The notes under the pieces were generated by a model, which searched no databases, was not told where the DNA came from, and saw only the letters and a program-made list of their open reading frames with translations. From positions 1-10,861 of the forward strand of contig JALVEV010000138.1 of the NCBI GenBank assembly GCA_027030605.1: DNA of 10,861 nt, given 5' to 3'. Below, piece after piece: positions 1 to 7,204 of this stretch (position 1 is its first letter; each line of letters begins with the position of its first letter). The DNA comes from Campylobacteraceae bacterium (lineage in GTDB: Bacteria > Campylobacterota > Campylobacteria > Campylobacterales > Sulfurovaceae). Made by a program: the position numbers and the translations under genes.

Positions 1-578
1 AAGCACAAGATGGTGAAGAGGCATTTCAAATCTACCAAGAGGAGCAACCCGATGTTATTATTACCGATATTGAGATGCCAAAATTTAATGGCTTAGACTT
101 ATGTCGAAAAATACGAAAAGAGGATAAAGAGACACCGATTATTATTACCACTGCCTATACTTCCGTAGAGTATCTTTTAGAAGCTGTTAGCCTAAATCTC
201 ATTAAATATTTGGGTAAACCTCTTAAAGAGGAGGAGCTTTTAGAAGCCCTAGATAACTGTTTTGAACAACTTGACCATAAAAACCCCTCGATTGTTCAGC
301 TTACCGAAACCCTCTTTTATGATACCTTTAATCAATCTCTCTCAACAGAAAAGAGTATTATCTCTATCTCCTCCTACCAAGCTCAACTTTTGAATATTCT
401 TATTAAAAATAGAAACAGAATTGTATCTTACACTGAGATAGAGAATGAGATTTGGTACGACCGACCAATGACCCAAGATGCTCTTCGAACGTTGGTACGA
501 AAAACCCGAAAAATTGTAGGAAAAGAGGTTATTAAAAATATATCAAAAACAGGGTATAAAATTAATCTCTATGAATAA
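1..578 (+). CDS. OmpR/PhoB-family response regulator, 5' end missing
   Basis: This is a cytoplasmic DNA-binding response regulator, probably phosphorylated by the kinase encoded directly downstream. The reading frame is open from base 3, so the gene starts before the window. The receiver domain is recognisable from DVIITDIEMP, where the Asp codon at 66-68 is the expected phosphoacceptor. It is followed by a TTAYT segment holding the conserved Thr/Ser and by the LGKPL segment holding the conserved Lys. The last ~80 residues look like a winged-helix Trans_reg_C domain: a short beta sheet, then YTEIENEIW, then RTLVRKTRKIVG as the likely recognition helix and a TGYKINL wing. The first two conserved acidic residues of the receiver lie outside the window. 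The stop overlaps the kinase start (ATGAATAA), so translation is probably coupled. The target genes cannot be read from the sequence. Confidence 0.92.
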   Translation, partial: AQDGEEAFQIYQEEQPDVIITDIEMPKFNGLDLCRKIRKEDKETPIIITTAYTSVEYLLEAVSLNLIKYLGKPLKEEELLEALDNCFEQLDHKNPSIVQLTETLFYDTFNQSLSTEKSIISISSYQAQLLNILIKNRNRIVSYTEIENEIWYDRPMTQDALRTLVRKTRKIVGKEVIKNISKTGYKINLYE

Positions 579-1986
579 GGTACAAATTTTTAAGATAGTG
601 GCTATTGGACTCTTTGGGCTTACTATGTTTACCTTTTTTCATGATAAACACTTAATTCCAACTTCAGGAACAATGCACACCTTTAACAGTATAGCACTCA
701 TATCAGCGACCATGGCAATGGGGGTTATTATCTCTGCAAGTATCTATAACCTATCGTTCTATTTCTATATTCGCAACAGACAATACCTCTACTATGGTCT
801 AGCACAACTTGCTACTCTTGCCTTTTTGATTAACTTAGATAGTATCTACATCTCACCTTTTGATGAGATTTTTGGTATACATAGTTCTCTTTTTTTTAAC
901 CTTAGTCGTGCGTTAGTTCTACTCTTTTCACTACTTTTTATTCAAGAGTTTCTCAAAGAGTATCAGGCTAGTCAACTTAACAAACTTATCAAAGCTCTTA
1001 TCTACCTAACCCTTTTTGATATACTCCTTACCTTTATCTTTTCGTATGCTTTTTTGACAAACTTTATCCCTATTTTTATGCCAATTTGGTTGGTATTGAG
1101 TGAGGCGAATAGGCTTATAAAAGAGAAAGATATGCCTTTTTATTTTCTACTAACAGGGTGGTACATCTCTATTTTTGTGGCTGTTATTGAGCATCTAGGA
1201 CTGATTGATTTGATTGGAACACCATTTCCTTTTTTACATATTACCTTTGCTATTGAGTCTATCTTTCTCTCTCTTGCCATCTCTTACAAATTTAAACTCG
1301 TTGAAGAGAAACAAAAGATGCAACAGTCCCTACTGCTTCAACAGTCTCGGTTAGCCTCTATGGGAGAGATGATTTCCATTATTGCTCATCAGTGGAAGCA
1401 ACCTTTAAATTTTCTCTCTCTTGCCAATATGAACCTAAAACGAATGCATAAAGAGGACAAAAAGAGTAATATGCTCATAGCCGAGTCAGGCAAACAGATA
1501 GAGTATATGTCCAGCACTATTGATAGCTTTAGAGACTTCTACAACCCCTCTAAAGAGAAAGAGGAGTTTAGTGTAAAGAGTGCTACAGAGCATGTCTTAA
1601 CCATTCTCTCTTCGGCTCTCTCTTCTGCTAAAATAGAGATAACCACAACTATAGAGAAAGATTTTATCCTCTATGGCAATAAAAATGAGTTTGAACAGGT
1701 TCTTCTAAACCTTATCAACAATGCAAAAGATGCTATTGTAGAGAGACAAGTAGAGAATCCAACCATTAACATTGCTATTAAACATAGAGAGCTGAGTGTA
1801 GAAGACAACGCTAAAGGGATTAGCAAAGAGAACTTAATAAAAATTTTTGACCCCTACTTTAGTACCAAAAAAAATAGTGATGGTATTGGGCTTTATATCT
1901 CTAAGATGATTATTGAGAAGGAGTTAGAAGGAGTGTTGGAAGTAAAGAGTAGCCCCAAAGGGACTACTTTTTATTTGAGGTTTTAG
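571..1986 (+). CDS. Membrane sensor histidine kinase, 7TMR-DISM-like, HQWKQP type
   Basis: This protein of 471 residues is the sensor kinase partner of the preceding response regulator. The N-terminal half holds about eight hydrophobic segments, roughly residues 8-25, 43-66, 74-93, 106-125, 140-162, 165-178, 189-208 and 219-240. This resembles a 7TM (7TMR-DISM) sensor with one extra leading helix. A coiled-coil-like linker (about 243-262) leads to the H-box SIIAHQWKQP, with His273 as the expected phosphorylation site. The ATPase part has an N-box (372-388, with the metal-binding Asn at 384), a G1 box EDNAKGI (411-417), an F-box IFDPYFSTK and a G2 box SDGIGLY (436-442). No room is left for the periplasmic DISMED domain usually found before the 7TM part. 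In G1 the first Gly is Ala, and the strand before it is short. I see no good Shine-Dalgarno sequence, and the 8-nt overlap suggests coupling. The signal sensed is unknown. Confidence 0.93.
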   Translation: MNKVQIFKIVAIGLFGLTMFTFFHDKHLIPTSGTMHTFNSIALISATMAMGVIISASIYNLSFYFYIRNRQYLYYGLAQLATLAFLINLDSIYISPFDEIFGIHSSLFFNLSRALVLLFSLLFIQEFLKEYQASQLNKLIKALIYLTLFDILLTFIFSYAFLTNFIPIFMPIWLVLSEANRLIKEKDMPFYFLLTGWYISIFVAVIEHLGLIDLIGTPFPFLHITFAIESIFLSLAISYKFKLVEEKQKMQQSLLLQQSRLASMGEMISIIAHQWKQPLNFLSLANMNLKRMHKEDKKSNMLIAESGKQIEYMSSTIDSFRDFYNPSKEKEEFSVKSATEHVLTILSSALSSAKIEITTTIEKDFILYGNKNEFEQVLLNLINNAKDAIVERQVENPTINIAIKHRELSVEDNAKGISKENLIKIFDPYFSTKKNSDGIGLYISKMIIEKELEGVLEVKSSPKGTTFYLRF

Positions 1987-1992
1987 TTGAGA

Positions 1993-3330
1993 CTATAGAT
2001 AGTCTTCCCAATCAATATCATCCCAATTTAACTCATCATCATAATCTTCATCATCCCATGACCAATCATCGTCAAAAGAGTTGTTCTCATTGTTATCATA
2101 AGGGTAATATCTGTTTTCCCACTCAATTAAACATGCTTCTACTTTCTCATCATCATCTAAAGCAATACAGTTGTCCCAATCTCTATCTTCATCGGTAAGC
2201 CCATCACTATTTGAATTATCGCTATTCTCATCACTATTATTATCTCCTCCATCATCAGTTGGGTTATCGCTATTATCTTCTTCATTATCATTTCCCATAC
2301 TTAACTTAGGGTTGTTTTCAGCAAAATAGTCATAGTTCTCTGCATTATTAACAGCTTTATCTGGACTATTTTTAGCCAATGCTTTTGCATCAGCTTGACC
2401 ATAAGCATAATCTTCAGTATTGGCAATGACAGCAAAGTGAGAGGCTTCATGAATAAGTGTACCTCCTTGTGTATCGGTTCCTGTTCGTGACGATTTCCAA
2501 AATGCACCACAAAGATAGATTTTATAGTGTTGATTAGGGTGTACATAAGCATAAACCTCCTCATACTCTGCATCACTCCTACATGTACCACAATCAAACT
2601 CTACATTTTTATTCTCAAAAGCATCATAAATCTTATTGTAGGCATCGGTCACAATCTTTTGACGTTTCTCACTTGGTTTTCCAAACCATGTAACATAACG
2701 CTCAGCTGATGTATTTTTTTTGGCTTGGTTCATTTTTTGGGAAGCCTCTTTAGACATAGTAATCGCATCATCATGTGCTAGTTTGAGTACTTCAATATCA
2801 TTTTGTGAACAGCCATTAAAGTTAGCTGTCTGTTTTAAAGCTAATGCTCTTTTTTGTTGAGAGGTTGGTATAAAAAAGAGTGTTGTTTTTGGTATCTCAC
2901 TCTTTTTGAGTTGCTCCTCTTTTACCTCTTTGGTATCTAAGGTTCTATATTTAAAAGAGCCGTCAAACTCAACACTGTAATTCCCTTTTTTCTTCATTGA
3001 ATAATATTTGGAAAGGTCAATGGTGATTTTTTCACTGACACCTGATTCAAGCAACATATAGTCGTTATCTGTAGCTGTTCCACGCTTAATTAATCGACCT
3101 GTGTAGTCTGCATCTTTTTGACCAAGTTTAACATTAAACATATCAGCACTTAATCGCTTCTCAAGAGGAGTATTCCACTTTAAAACCTCAATATCTTTTT
3201 TAGAGTTATTGGTAATAGAGAGGACAACTCTTCCATCTTTAGAGTTTTCATCGCTTAAGAACTTCACATCAATAGGTGTTGAAGCAAAAAGAAATAGAGG
3301 AGCTAGGATTAAAAGTAGTGACTTTTTCAT
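1993..3330 (-). CDS. Secreted M35-family (aspzincin) metalloendopeptidase with acidic C-terminal tail
   Basis: This is a zinc endopeptidase of the deuterolysin / peptidyl-Lys metalloendopeptidase group, 445 residues from the chosen start. Residues 1-17 form a Sec signal peptide (MKKSLLLILAPLFLFAS). Residues ~18-115 match the N-terminal prodomain of the family, including the KWNTPLE, YTGRLIKR and YMLLESG stretches. The catalytic domain has Cys residues (NGCS, DCGTC, YLCGAF), then HEASH (294-298) and NTEDYAYG (304-311), where Asp307 is the third zinc ligand of aspzincins. It then has the family segment ENYDYFAENNP (331-341). From about 347 to the end comes a low-complexity tail: 41 of 99 residues are Asp/Glu, 16 are Asn and only 3 are basic, with several Trp and two Cys. 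I chose the ATG at 3330 over an in-frame ATG at 3363. The inner one begins the signal peptide and has AAGGA 7 nt upstream, while the outer one overlaps the likely -10. Substrate unknown. Confidence 0.9.
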   Translation of the reverse strand: MKKSLLLILAPLFLFASTPIDVKFLSDENSKDGRVVLSITNNSKKDIEVLKWNTPLEKRLSADMFNVKLGQKDADYTGRLIKRGTATDNDYMLLESGVSEKITIDLSKYYSMKKKGNYSVEFDGSFKYRTLDTKEVKEEQLKKSEIPKTTLFFIPTSQQKRALALKQTANFNGCSQNDIEVLKLAHDDAITMSKEASQKMNQAKKNTSAERYVTWFGKPSEKRQKIVTDAYNKIYDAFENKNVEFDCGTCRSDAEYEEVYAYVHPNQHYKIYLCGAFWKSSRTGTDTQGGTLIHEASHFAVIANTEDYAYGQADAKALAKNSPDKAVNNAENYDYFAENNPKLSMGNDNEEDNSDNPTDDGGDNNSDENSDNSNSDGLTDEDRDWDNCIALDDDEKVEACLIEWENRYYPYDNNENNSFDDDWSWDDEDYDDELNWDDIDWEDYL

Positions 3331-3337
3331 GATTTTA

Positions 3338-3342
3338 TCCTT
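3338..3342 (-). promoter_or_regulatory. Ribosome binding site deciding the M35 peptidase start
   Basis: On the minus strand, AAGGA lies 7 nt before the ATG at 3330, which begins a standard signal peptide. The ATG at 3363, 33 nt further out in the same frame, has no comparable site and would put eleven charged residues before the signal peptide. Confidence 0.75.
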
Positions 3343-3361
3343 TATCTTTTGTGATAAAATC

Positions 3362-3367
3362 ATTATA
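3362..3367 (-). promoter_or_regulatory. Putative -10 box for the M35 peptidase gene
   Basis: A perfect TATAAT lies on the minus strand, preceded by a T-rich run and with no obvious -35. This is the usual look of housekeeping promoters in Campylobacterota. It would start the transcript near 3355, leaving about 25 nt before the ATG at 3330 with the ribosome binding site inside. This is a sequence match only. Confidence 0.55.
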
Positions 3368-3458
3368 AATAAAAAAAATGGCTAAAAAATGACTCTTAAT
3401 CTAAAACTATTAAGAAAAAAATACACAGTTTATACACAATTTCTCTATTCTAATTAAA

Positions 3459-3464
3459 CATAAT
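3459..3464 (+). promoter_or_regulatory. Putative -10 box for the pyrC operon
   Basis: CATAAT (5 of 6 to consensus) follows a T-rich stretch and would start a leader of about 55 nt before pyrC. The leader carries a small inverted repeat, GGCA-GAA-TGCC (3487-3497), and ends in AAGGA at 3516-3520, 5 nt before the ATG. I see no attenuator-like leader peptide. The choice of -10 is tentative because the whole 3364-3525 interval is A/T-rich. Confidence 0.4.
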
Positions 3465-3525
3465 ACTTTCTATTAACATTAGTTGTGGCAGAATGCCTAA
3501 GATGTTTTACAATTAAAGGACACAG

Positions 3526-4542
3526 ATGTCAATTACGTTAGATTCTCCTCTTGATATGCACCTCCACTTAAGAGATGGCGAAATGCTCTCAACCGTTGCA
3601 CCTCTTAGTGCCAAAACCTTTTCAGGGGCTATTATTATGCCAAATTTAGTTCCTCCTATATCTACCAAAGAGGAACTACTTTCCTATAAAGCTCGTATTT
3701 TAGAAGCTACCAAAGGGCATACCTTTAAACCCTATATGACCCTTTTTTTTAAACCCACCTATACCAAAGAGTTTTTAGAGAGTCTCCAAGATGAACTAAT
3801 AGCTATTAAACTCTACCCTGCTGGAATCACTACCAACTCAGAAGGAGGTGTAGCTGGATTTGATGTGGAGGAGTTACGCCCTACTCTTACAGCTATGTCT
3901 GAGTTAAACATTCCTCTTTGTGTGCATGGTGAGACAAATGGGTTTGTAATGGATAGAGAGGCAGAGTTTGTCTCTATTTATGAGATGTTGGCAACTAACT
4001 TTCCAAAACTTAAGATTATTATGGAGCATATTACCACAAAAGAGAGTGTAGAGGCTCTCGATAGGTTTGAAAACCTCTATGCAACTATTACTCTTCATCA
4101 TCTACTTATTACCCTTGATGATGTTGCAGGTGGTATGTTACAGCCCCACCTCTTTTGTAAACCAATTGCTAAGCGTCCTGAAGATAGAGAGGCGTTACGA
4201 AAAGTTGCATTTGAAGGTCATCCAAAAGTGATGTTTGGCTCCGACTCTGCACCGCACCCACAACACGCTAAAGAGTCCTGTGGTTGTGCAGCAGGTGTCT
4301 TTACTGCACCTATTGCAATTCAGGTTTTGACGGAACTTTTTGTCAAATTTTCAACAATTGAAAAGTTACAAGCTTTTCTTTCAGACAATGCACAAAAAAT
4401 TTATAGTAATATAACTATACCTAAAAAACAAATTTCTTTAGAAGAGAAAACTTTTTTGGTACCAAATAAATATAGCAATGTTGTACCCCTCTATGCAGGG
4501 GAGACAATTAACTATAGTATCTTAGAGATAGAAGGGGATTAA
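3526..4542 (+). CDS. pyrC: Dihydroorotase (PyrC, class II type)
   Basis: This enzyme catalyses the reversible cyclisation of N-carbamoyl-L-aspartate to L-dihydroorotate, the third step of pyrimidine synthesis, in the cytoplasm. The 338 residues fit the E. coli-type homodimeric PyrC length (about 348). The amidohydrolase metal site is complete: H12-L-H14 with R16 behind it for substrate, the MPN segment, K95 in IKLYPAG as the lysine that is carbamylated, H134 in CVHGE, H168 in MEHITT and D240 in FGSDSAPHP. The start has AAGGA 5 nt upstream. It is the first gene of a five-gene run on the plus strand. The carbonic anhydrase gene follows after 4 nt. Its product could supply bicarbonate for carbamoyl phosphate synthesis earlier in the same pathway, but that link is an inference. 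Confidence 0.96.
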   Translation: MSITLDSPLDMHLHLRDGEMLSTVAPLSAKTFSGAIIMPNLVPPISTKEELLSYKARILEATKGHTFKPYMTLFFKPTYTKEFLESLQDELIAIKLYPAGITTNSEGGVAGFDVEELRPTLTAMSELNIPLCVHGETNGFVMDREAEFVSIYEMLATNFPKLKIIMEHITTKESVEALDRFENLYATITLHHLLITLDDVAGGMLQPHLFCKPIAKRPEDREALRKVAFEGHPKVMFGSDSAPHPQHAKESCGCAAGVFTAPIAIQVLTELFVKFSTIEKLQAFLSDNAQKIYSNITIPKKQISLEEKTFLVPNKYSNVVPLYAGETINYSILEIEGD

Positions 4543-4546
4543 AAGT

Positions 4547-5197
4547 ATGGAAAACATAAAAAGTCTTATTGAAGGTCATGAAGAGTTTCAATCAATCAAA
4601 TTTGCTAAAAATGAAGAGCGTTTTAAAACATTGGTAGAGAAGGGGCAAAACCCTAAAGCACTATTTATTGGGTGCAGTGACTCCCGTGTAATGCCTGAAA
4701 TGATTACAAATGCTAAACCAGGAGACCTCTTTATTACAAGAAATATTGGAAACTTTGTTCCTCCATTTAATCCTGATGATAGCTATCATGCAACAGCAGC
4801 AGCTATTGAGTATGCTGTCTCTGTTTTAGAGGTCTGTGACATTATTGTCTGTGGACACTCACAGTGTGGTGCTATTGCATCACTCTTTAAAGATATTGAA
4901 CCAAATGAAGAAAACCTTCACACTATTAAATGGTTAGAGCTAGGAGAGAGTGCAAAACGCTCTACTAAACTATTACCAAAAGGTGTATCTCAAAAAGAGA
5001 TTTTAGACTATACAGAACGTATCTCTGTCATTTTTCAGTTAGAAAATCTACTTACCTATCCTGCTGTTAAAAGACGAATAGAAGAGGGTTCTCTCTTTTT
5101 ACATGGTTGGCACTATAACATCAAAAATGGAAAGATTGAGTATTATGATGAAGAGGCTTATGAGTTTAAAGAGTTAACTGAAAAAGTTAAAGATTAG
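4547..5197 (+). CDS. Beta-class carbonic anhydrase
   Basis: This zinc enzyme interconverts CO2 and bicarbonate. The 216 residues match the usual bacterial beta-class length. The zinc ligands are C43 (in GCSDSRV), H104 and C107 (in GHSQCGA). D45 and R47 of CSDSR form the family's catalytic dyad. The C-terminal part with LFLHGWHYNIKNG is typical of the bacterial form, and there is no signal peptide, so it is cytoplasmic. An AGGGGA lies 8 nt before the ATG, inside the end of pyrC. The gene sits between pyrC and cysK, suggesting co-expression. In a CO2-fixing or capnophilic member of this phylum it would feed bicarbonate to carboxylases and carbamoyl phosphate synthesis, but the sequence does not show which pathway matters. 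Confidence 0.95.
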   Translation: MENIKSLIEGHEEFQSIKFAKNEERFKTLVEKGQNPKALFIGCSDSRVMPEMITNAKPGDLFITRNIGNFVPPFNPDDSYHATAAAIEYAVSVLEVCDIIVCGHSQCGAIASLFKDIEPNEENLHTIKWLELGESAKRSTKLLPKGVSQKEILDYTERISVIFQLENLLTYPAVKRRIEEGSLFLHGWHYNIKNGKIEYYDEEAYEFKELTEKVKD

Positions 5198-5215
5198 AAG
5201 ATAGGGGAGAAGATT

Positions 5216-6127
5216 ATGGTAGCAAATAACATTGAAGACCTCGTAGGTAATACCCCTTTGGTAAAACTCAATCAGCTATCTGAACGCTCGGGAGCTACTA
5301 TCTTAGGAAAATGTGAGTTTATGAATCCAACCTCATCTGTCAAAGATAGAATTGCTATGAATATGATTAATGAGGCTCTCCAATCAGGTGTTATTGACCA
5401 AAACTCTACAATTATTGAGCCTACATCTGGAAATACAGGAATTGGTTTAGCAGCTATTTGTGCTGCTAAATCTTTAAAACTTATTTTAACCATGCCAGAG
5501 TCAATGAGTATTGAGCGTCGTAAACTTTTAAGCCATTTAGGAGCTGAAATTGTACTAACTCCTGCTTCTAAAGGAATGGGGGGTGCTATCTCAAAGGCAG
5601 CAACATTAGCAGAGGAGCAAAATGGTTATGTGCTTCAACAATTCAACAACCCAAGTAACCCTGCAATTCACCGAAAAACAACGGCTATAGAGATTTTAAA
5701 TGACACCAACAAACAAGTTGACTACTTTGTAGCAGCTGTAGGAACAGGTGGAACACTTACAGGAACTTCAGAAGTACTAAAAGAGCATCTTCCTGAACTA
5801 AAAGCAGTTGCTGTTGAGCCTAGTAACTCCCCTGTTCTTGCAGGAGGATGTAGTGGTCCACATAAAATCCAAGGTATTGGGGCTGGTTTTATTCCTGAAA
5901 TTCTAAATAACTCTATTTATGATGAAGTTCTTCAAGTTAGTGATGAAAAAGCAATTAAGTTTGCAAAAGAGGTTGCCCTTAATGAGGGTCTTTTGGTAGG
6001 AATTTCAGCTGGAGCAAACATTGCCGCTACCTTTGAGGTTGCCTCTCGTCCTGAAAATAGAGGTAAAACTTTTGTCACAATACTTTGTGATACAGCTGAA
6101 CGTTATCTCTCTACTGACCTCTTCTAA
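5216..6127 (+). CDS. cysK: Cysteine synthase (O-acetylserine sulfhydrylase), CysK type
   Basis: This PLP enzyme makes L-cysteine from O-acetyl-L-serine and sulfide. It has 303 residues and fold-type II architecture. The Schiff-base Lys is K43 in SSVKDR, the substrate loop is TSGNTG (70-75), the phosphate-binding loop is GTGGTLTG, and the Ser contacting the pyridine nitrogen is in GISAGAN. The segments QQFNNPSNPAIHRKTT, GPHKIQGIGAGFIP and the ending ERYLSTDLF are those of CysK. I therefore prefer cysK, although the length equals that of E. coli CysM and homologues in this phylum are often labelled cysM. An AGGGGA lies 7 nt before the ATG, and the gap to the carbonic anhydrase gene is 18 nt. 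Confidence 0.93.
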   Translation: MVANNIEDLVGNTPLVKLNQLSERSGATILGKCEFMNPTSSVKDRIAMNMINEALQSGVIDQNSTIIEPTSGNTGIGLAAICAAKSLKLILTMPESMSIERRKLLSHLGAEIVLTPASKGMGGAISKAATLAEEQNGYVLQQFNNPSNPAIHRKTTAIEILNDTNKQVDYFVAAVGTGGTLTGTSEVLKEHLPELKAVAVEPSNSPVLAGGCSGPHKIQGIGAGFIPEILNNSIYDEVLQVSDEKAIKFAKEVALNEGLLVGISAGANIAATFEVASRPENRGKTFVTILCDTAERYLSTDLF

Positions 6128-6130
6128 GTT

Positions 6131-6706
6131 GTGCAAGAGCTTTTTGAAACCATTAAGATTGAAGATGGAAAAATCTTTAATCTTGAGTGGCATAACCGAC
6201 GACTAAACCGAAGCCGTTTAGAACTCTTTTCACTTTATAAACCCATAGATTTAGCGAACTATATTGATGCTCCTCCAGCTCAAGGAGTCTATCGTTGCCG
6301 AGTAGTTTATGATACAGAGATTAAATCTGTAGAGTACCTACCCTATACTCCTAAACTCTTCAAACATTTCAAAATTGTACAAAGTAACTTAGCATATAGC
6401 TATAAATATAGTGACCGTTCGCAACTAAATAAACTTCTTTCAAAAGAGTATGATGAGATTATTATAGAAAAAGATAACCTCTTAACCGATACTTCTATAG
6501 CCAATATTGCCTTTTATGATGGTCAAGAGTGGCTAACCCCTTCAACACCTCTATTAAAGGGGACAACGAGAGAGAGGCTATTGGATGAAGGCTTTTTAAA
6601 AATAAAAGATATAAAAAAAGAGCATATTAAAAACTATTCGCACTTTGCTTTAATGAACGCTATGATAGGATTCCAAATACAAAAGTCTATTACAATACAG
6701 ATATGA
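6131..6706 (+). CDS. Small class IV PLP aminotransferase / aminodeoxychorismate lyase-like protein
   Basis: This is a fold-type IV PLP enzyme of 191 residues, shorter than PabC or branched-chain aminotransferases (about 270-300). It starts at a GTG 3 nt after cysK with no clear Shine-Dalgarno sequence, so translation probably depends on coupling. The N-terminus FETIKIEDGKIFNLEWHNRR gives the usual entry strand and Arg pair. K92 in SYKYSDR is the expected PLP lysine. LTDTSIANI (118-126) is the loop that normally carries Glu for the pyridine nitrogen, here Asp120. PSTPLLKGTTRERLL is the closing family motif. Proteins of this size and style are usually annotated only as class IV aminotransferase. 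A PabC role (4-aminobenzoate for folate) is plausible but not shown. Confidence 0.8.
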   Translation: MQELFETIKIEDGKIFNLEWHNRRLNRSRLELFSLYKPIDLANYIDAPPAQGVYRCRVVYDTEIKSVEYLPYTPKLFKHFKIVQSNLAYSYKYSDRSQLNKLLSKEYDEIIIEKDNLLTDTSIANIAFYDGQEWLTPSTPLLKGTTRERLLDEGFLKIKDIKKEHIKNYSHFALMNAMIGFQIQKSITIQI

Positions 6707-6728
6707 CATACAAGAAGGGAAATACACC

Positions 6729-7181
6729 ATGCCTCTGGAAAATCTAGAAACCTCCAAATATAAGGAGTTAATGAAAAATCATATTTTAGCTACGATTGAA
6801 TATCTCTTTGATGCTAACCAAGAGTTTGGTGTTGCTTGTGAGATTTCGCTTGTAAGCTTTTCTCCAGACCTGCCAAATAAACTACATAAGTCACTACCTG
6901 AGATTACACTCTTTATGTTAGCAAACTACTCATTTGAAACAGCCTCTGTCGACCAACACTATCTCTCTTTTGAAGCTGGTTTTGGACCTGATAATTTTGG
7001 AGCATTAGTACAAATTCCACTACTTGCGATAAAACAACTTTTTGTAGATGAGTACCCTATTTTGATTAATGTAACAACCTCAAATGAGATTCAAGAAGAG
7101 GAGATAGAGGAGATAGACTCAATGTCTGCACTGCTCAAAAATCCTGAAAATGCAAAACTTTTAAAAAAGAAGAAAGGATAA
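6729..7181 (+). CDS. Small conserved-looking protein, possible SspB-like ClpXP adaptor
   Basis: This is a cytoplasmic protein of 150 residues with no signal peptide or membrane segment. I do not recognise it with certainty. Its layout resembles SspB, which delivers ssrA-tagged and other proteins to ClpXP. A short N-terminal helix (about 10-30) precedes the strands CEISLVSF (37-44) and EITLFML. A YLSFEAGFGPDNFGALVQIPLLAIKQLF stretch (about 78-106) follows, parallel to the SspB pattern of an F-x-A-x-F-G turn, a V-x-V/I-P-L strand and a helix of the type A-V-x-A-I-Y. It then has an acidic linker (EEEIEEIDS) and a short basic end (NAKLLKKKKG), placed where SspB has its ClpX-binding peptide. An AAGGGA lies 8 nt before the ATG. 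It is the last gene of the run, and its stop codon lies inside the terminator hairpin. Confidence 0.85.
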   Translation: MPLENLETSKYKELMKNHILATIEYLFDANQEFGVACEISLVSFSPDLPNKLHKSLPEITLFMLANYSFETASVDQHYLSFEAGFGPDNFGALVQIPLLAIKQLFVDEYPILINVTTSNEIQEEEIEEIDSMSALLKNPENAKLLKKKKG

Positions 7182-7204
7182 AATCTCTAAAGAGAGATTT
7201 TATC
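7177..7204. terminator. Perfect 12-bp hairpin, likely bidirectional terminator
   Basis: The arms GATAAAATCTCT (7177-7188) and AGAGATTTTATC (7193-7204) pair perfectly around an AAAG loop. On the minus strand the hairpin is followed by a pyrimidine run (CCTTTCTTCTTTTTT), a good U-tract for ending the LysR transcript. On the plus strand the U-rich part lies inside the 3' arm, so termination of the pyrC run is likely but less classical. The left arm contains the stop codon of the small gene at 6729. Confidence 0.75.

Noticed and set aside
1990..2005. Inverted repeat AGACTA-TAGA-TAGTCT between the convergent kinase and peptidase genes
   Set aside because: The stem is only 6 bp and A/T-rich, with no U-tract on either strand; it is mostly coding for the peptidase C-terminus. 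Too weak to call a terminator.
2301..2597. Open frame of 98 codons on the minus strand inside the M35 peptidase
   Set aside because: It lies in another frame of a well-supported gene, has no domain or ribosome binding site, and its composition follows the repeat-like codons of the real gene.
3331..3363. Upstream ATG adding 11 residues to the M35 peptidase
   Set aside because: It would sit inside the likely -10 box, has no ribosome binding site, and places a charged segment before a standard signal peptide.
3484..3500. TGGCA...TGCC before pyrC as a possible sigma-54 promoter
   Set aside because: The spacing and the second element do not fit TGGCAC-N5-TTGC; the bases instead make a small palindrome.
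3506..3513. TTTACAAT as the pyrC -10 box
   Set aside because: Transcription would begin at or inside the ribosome binding site at 3516-3520, so it would not give a translatable leader.
6005..6206. Open frames of about 60 codons on both strands across the cysK / PLP-gene junction
   Set aside because: They overlap two well-supported genes in other frames and show no recognisable protein features.
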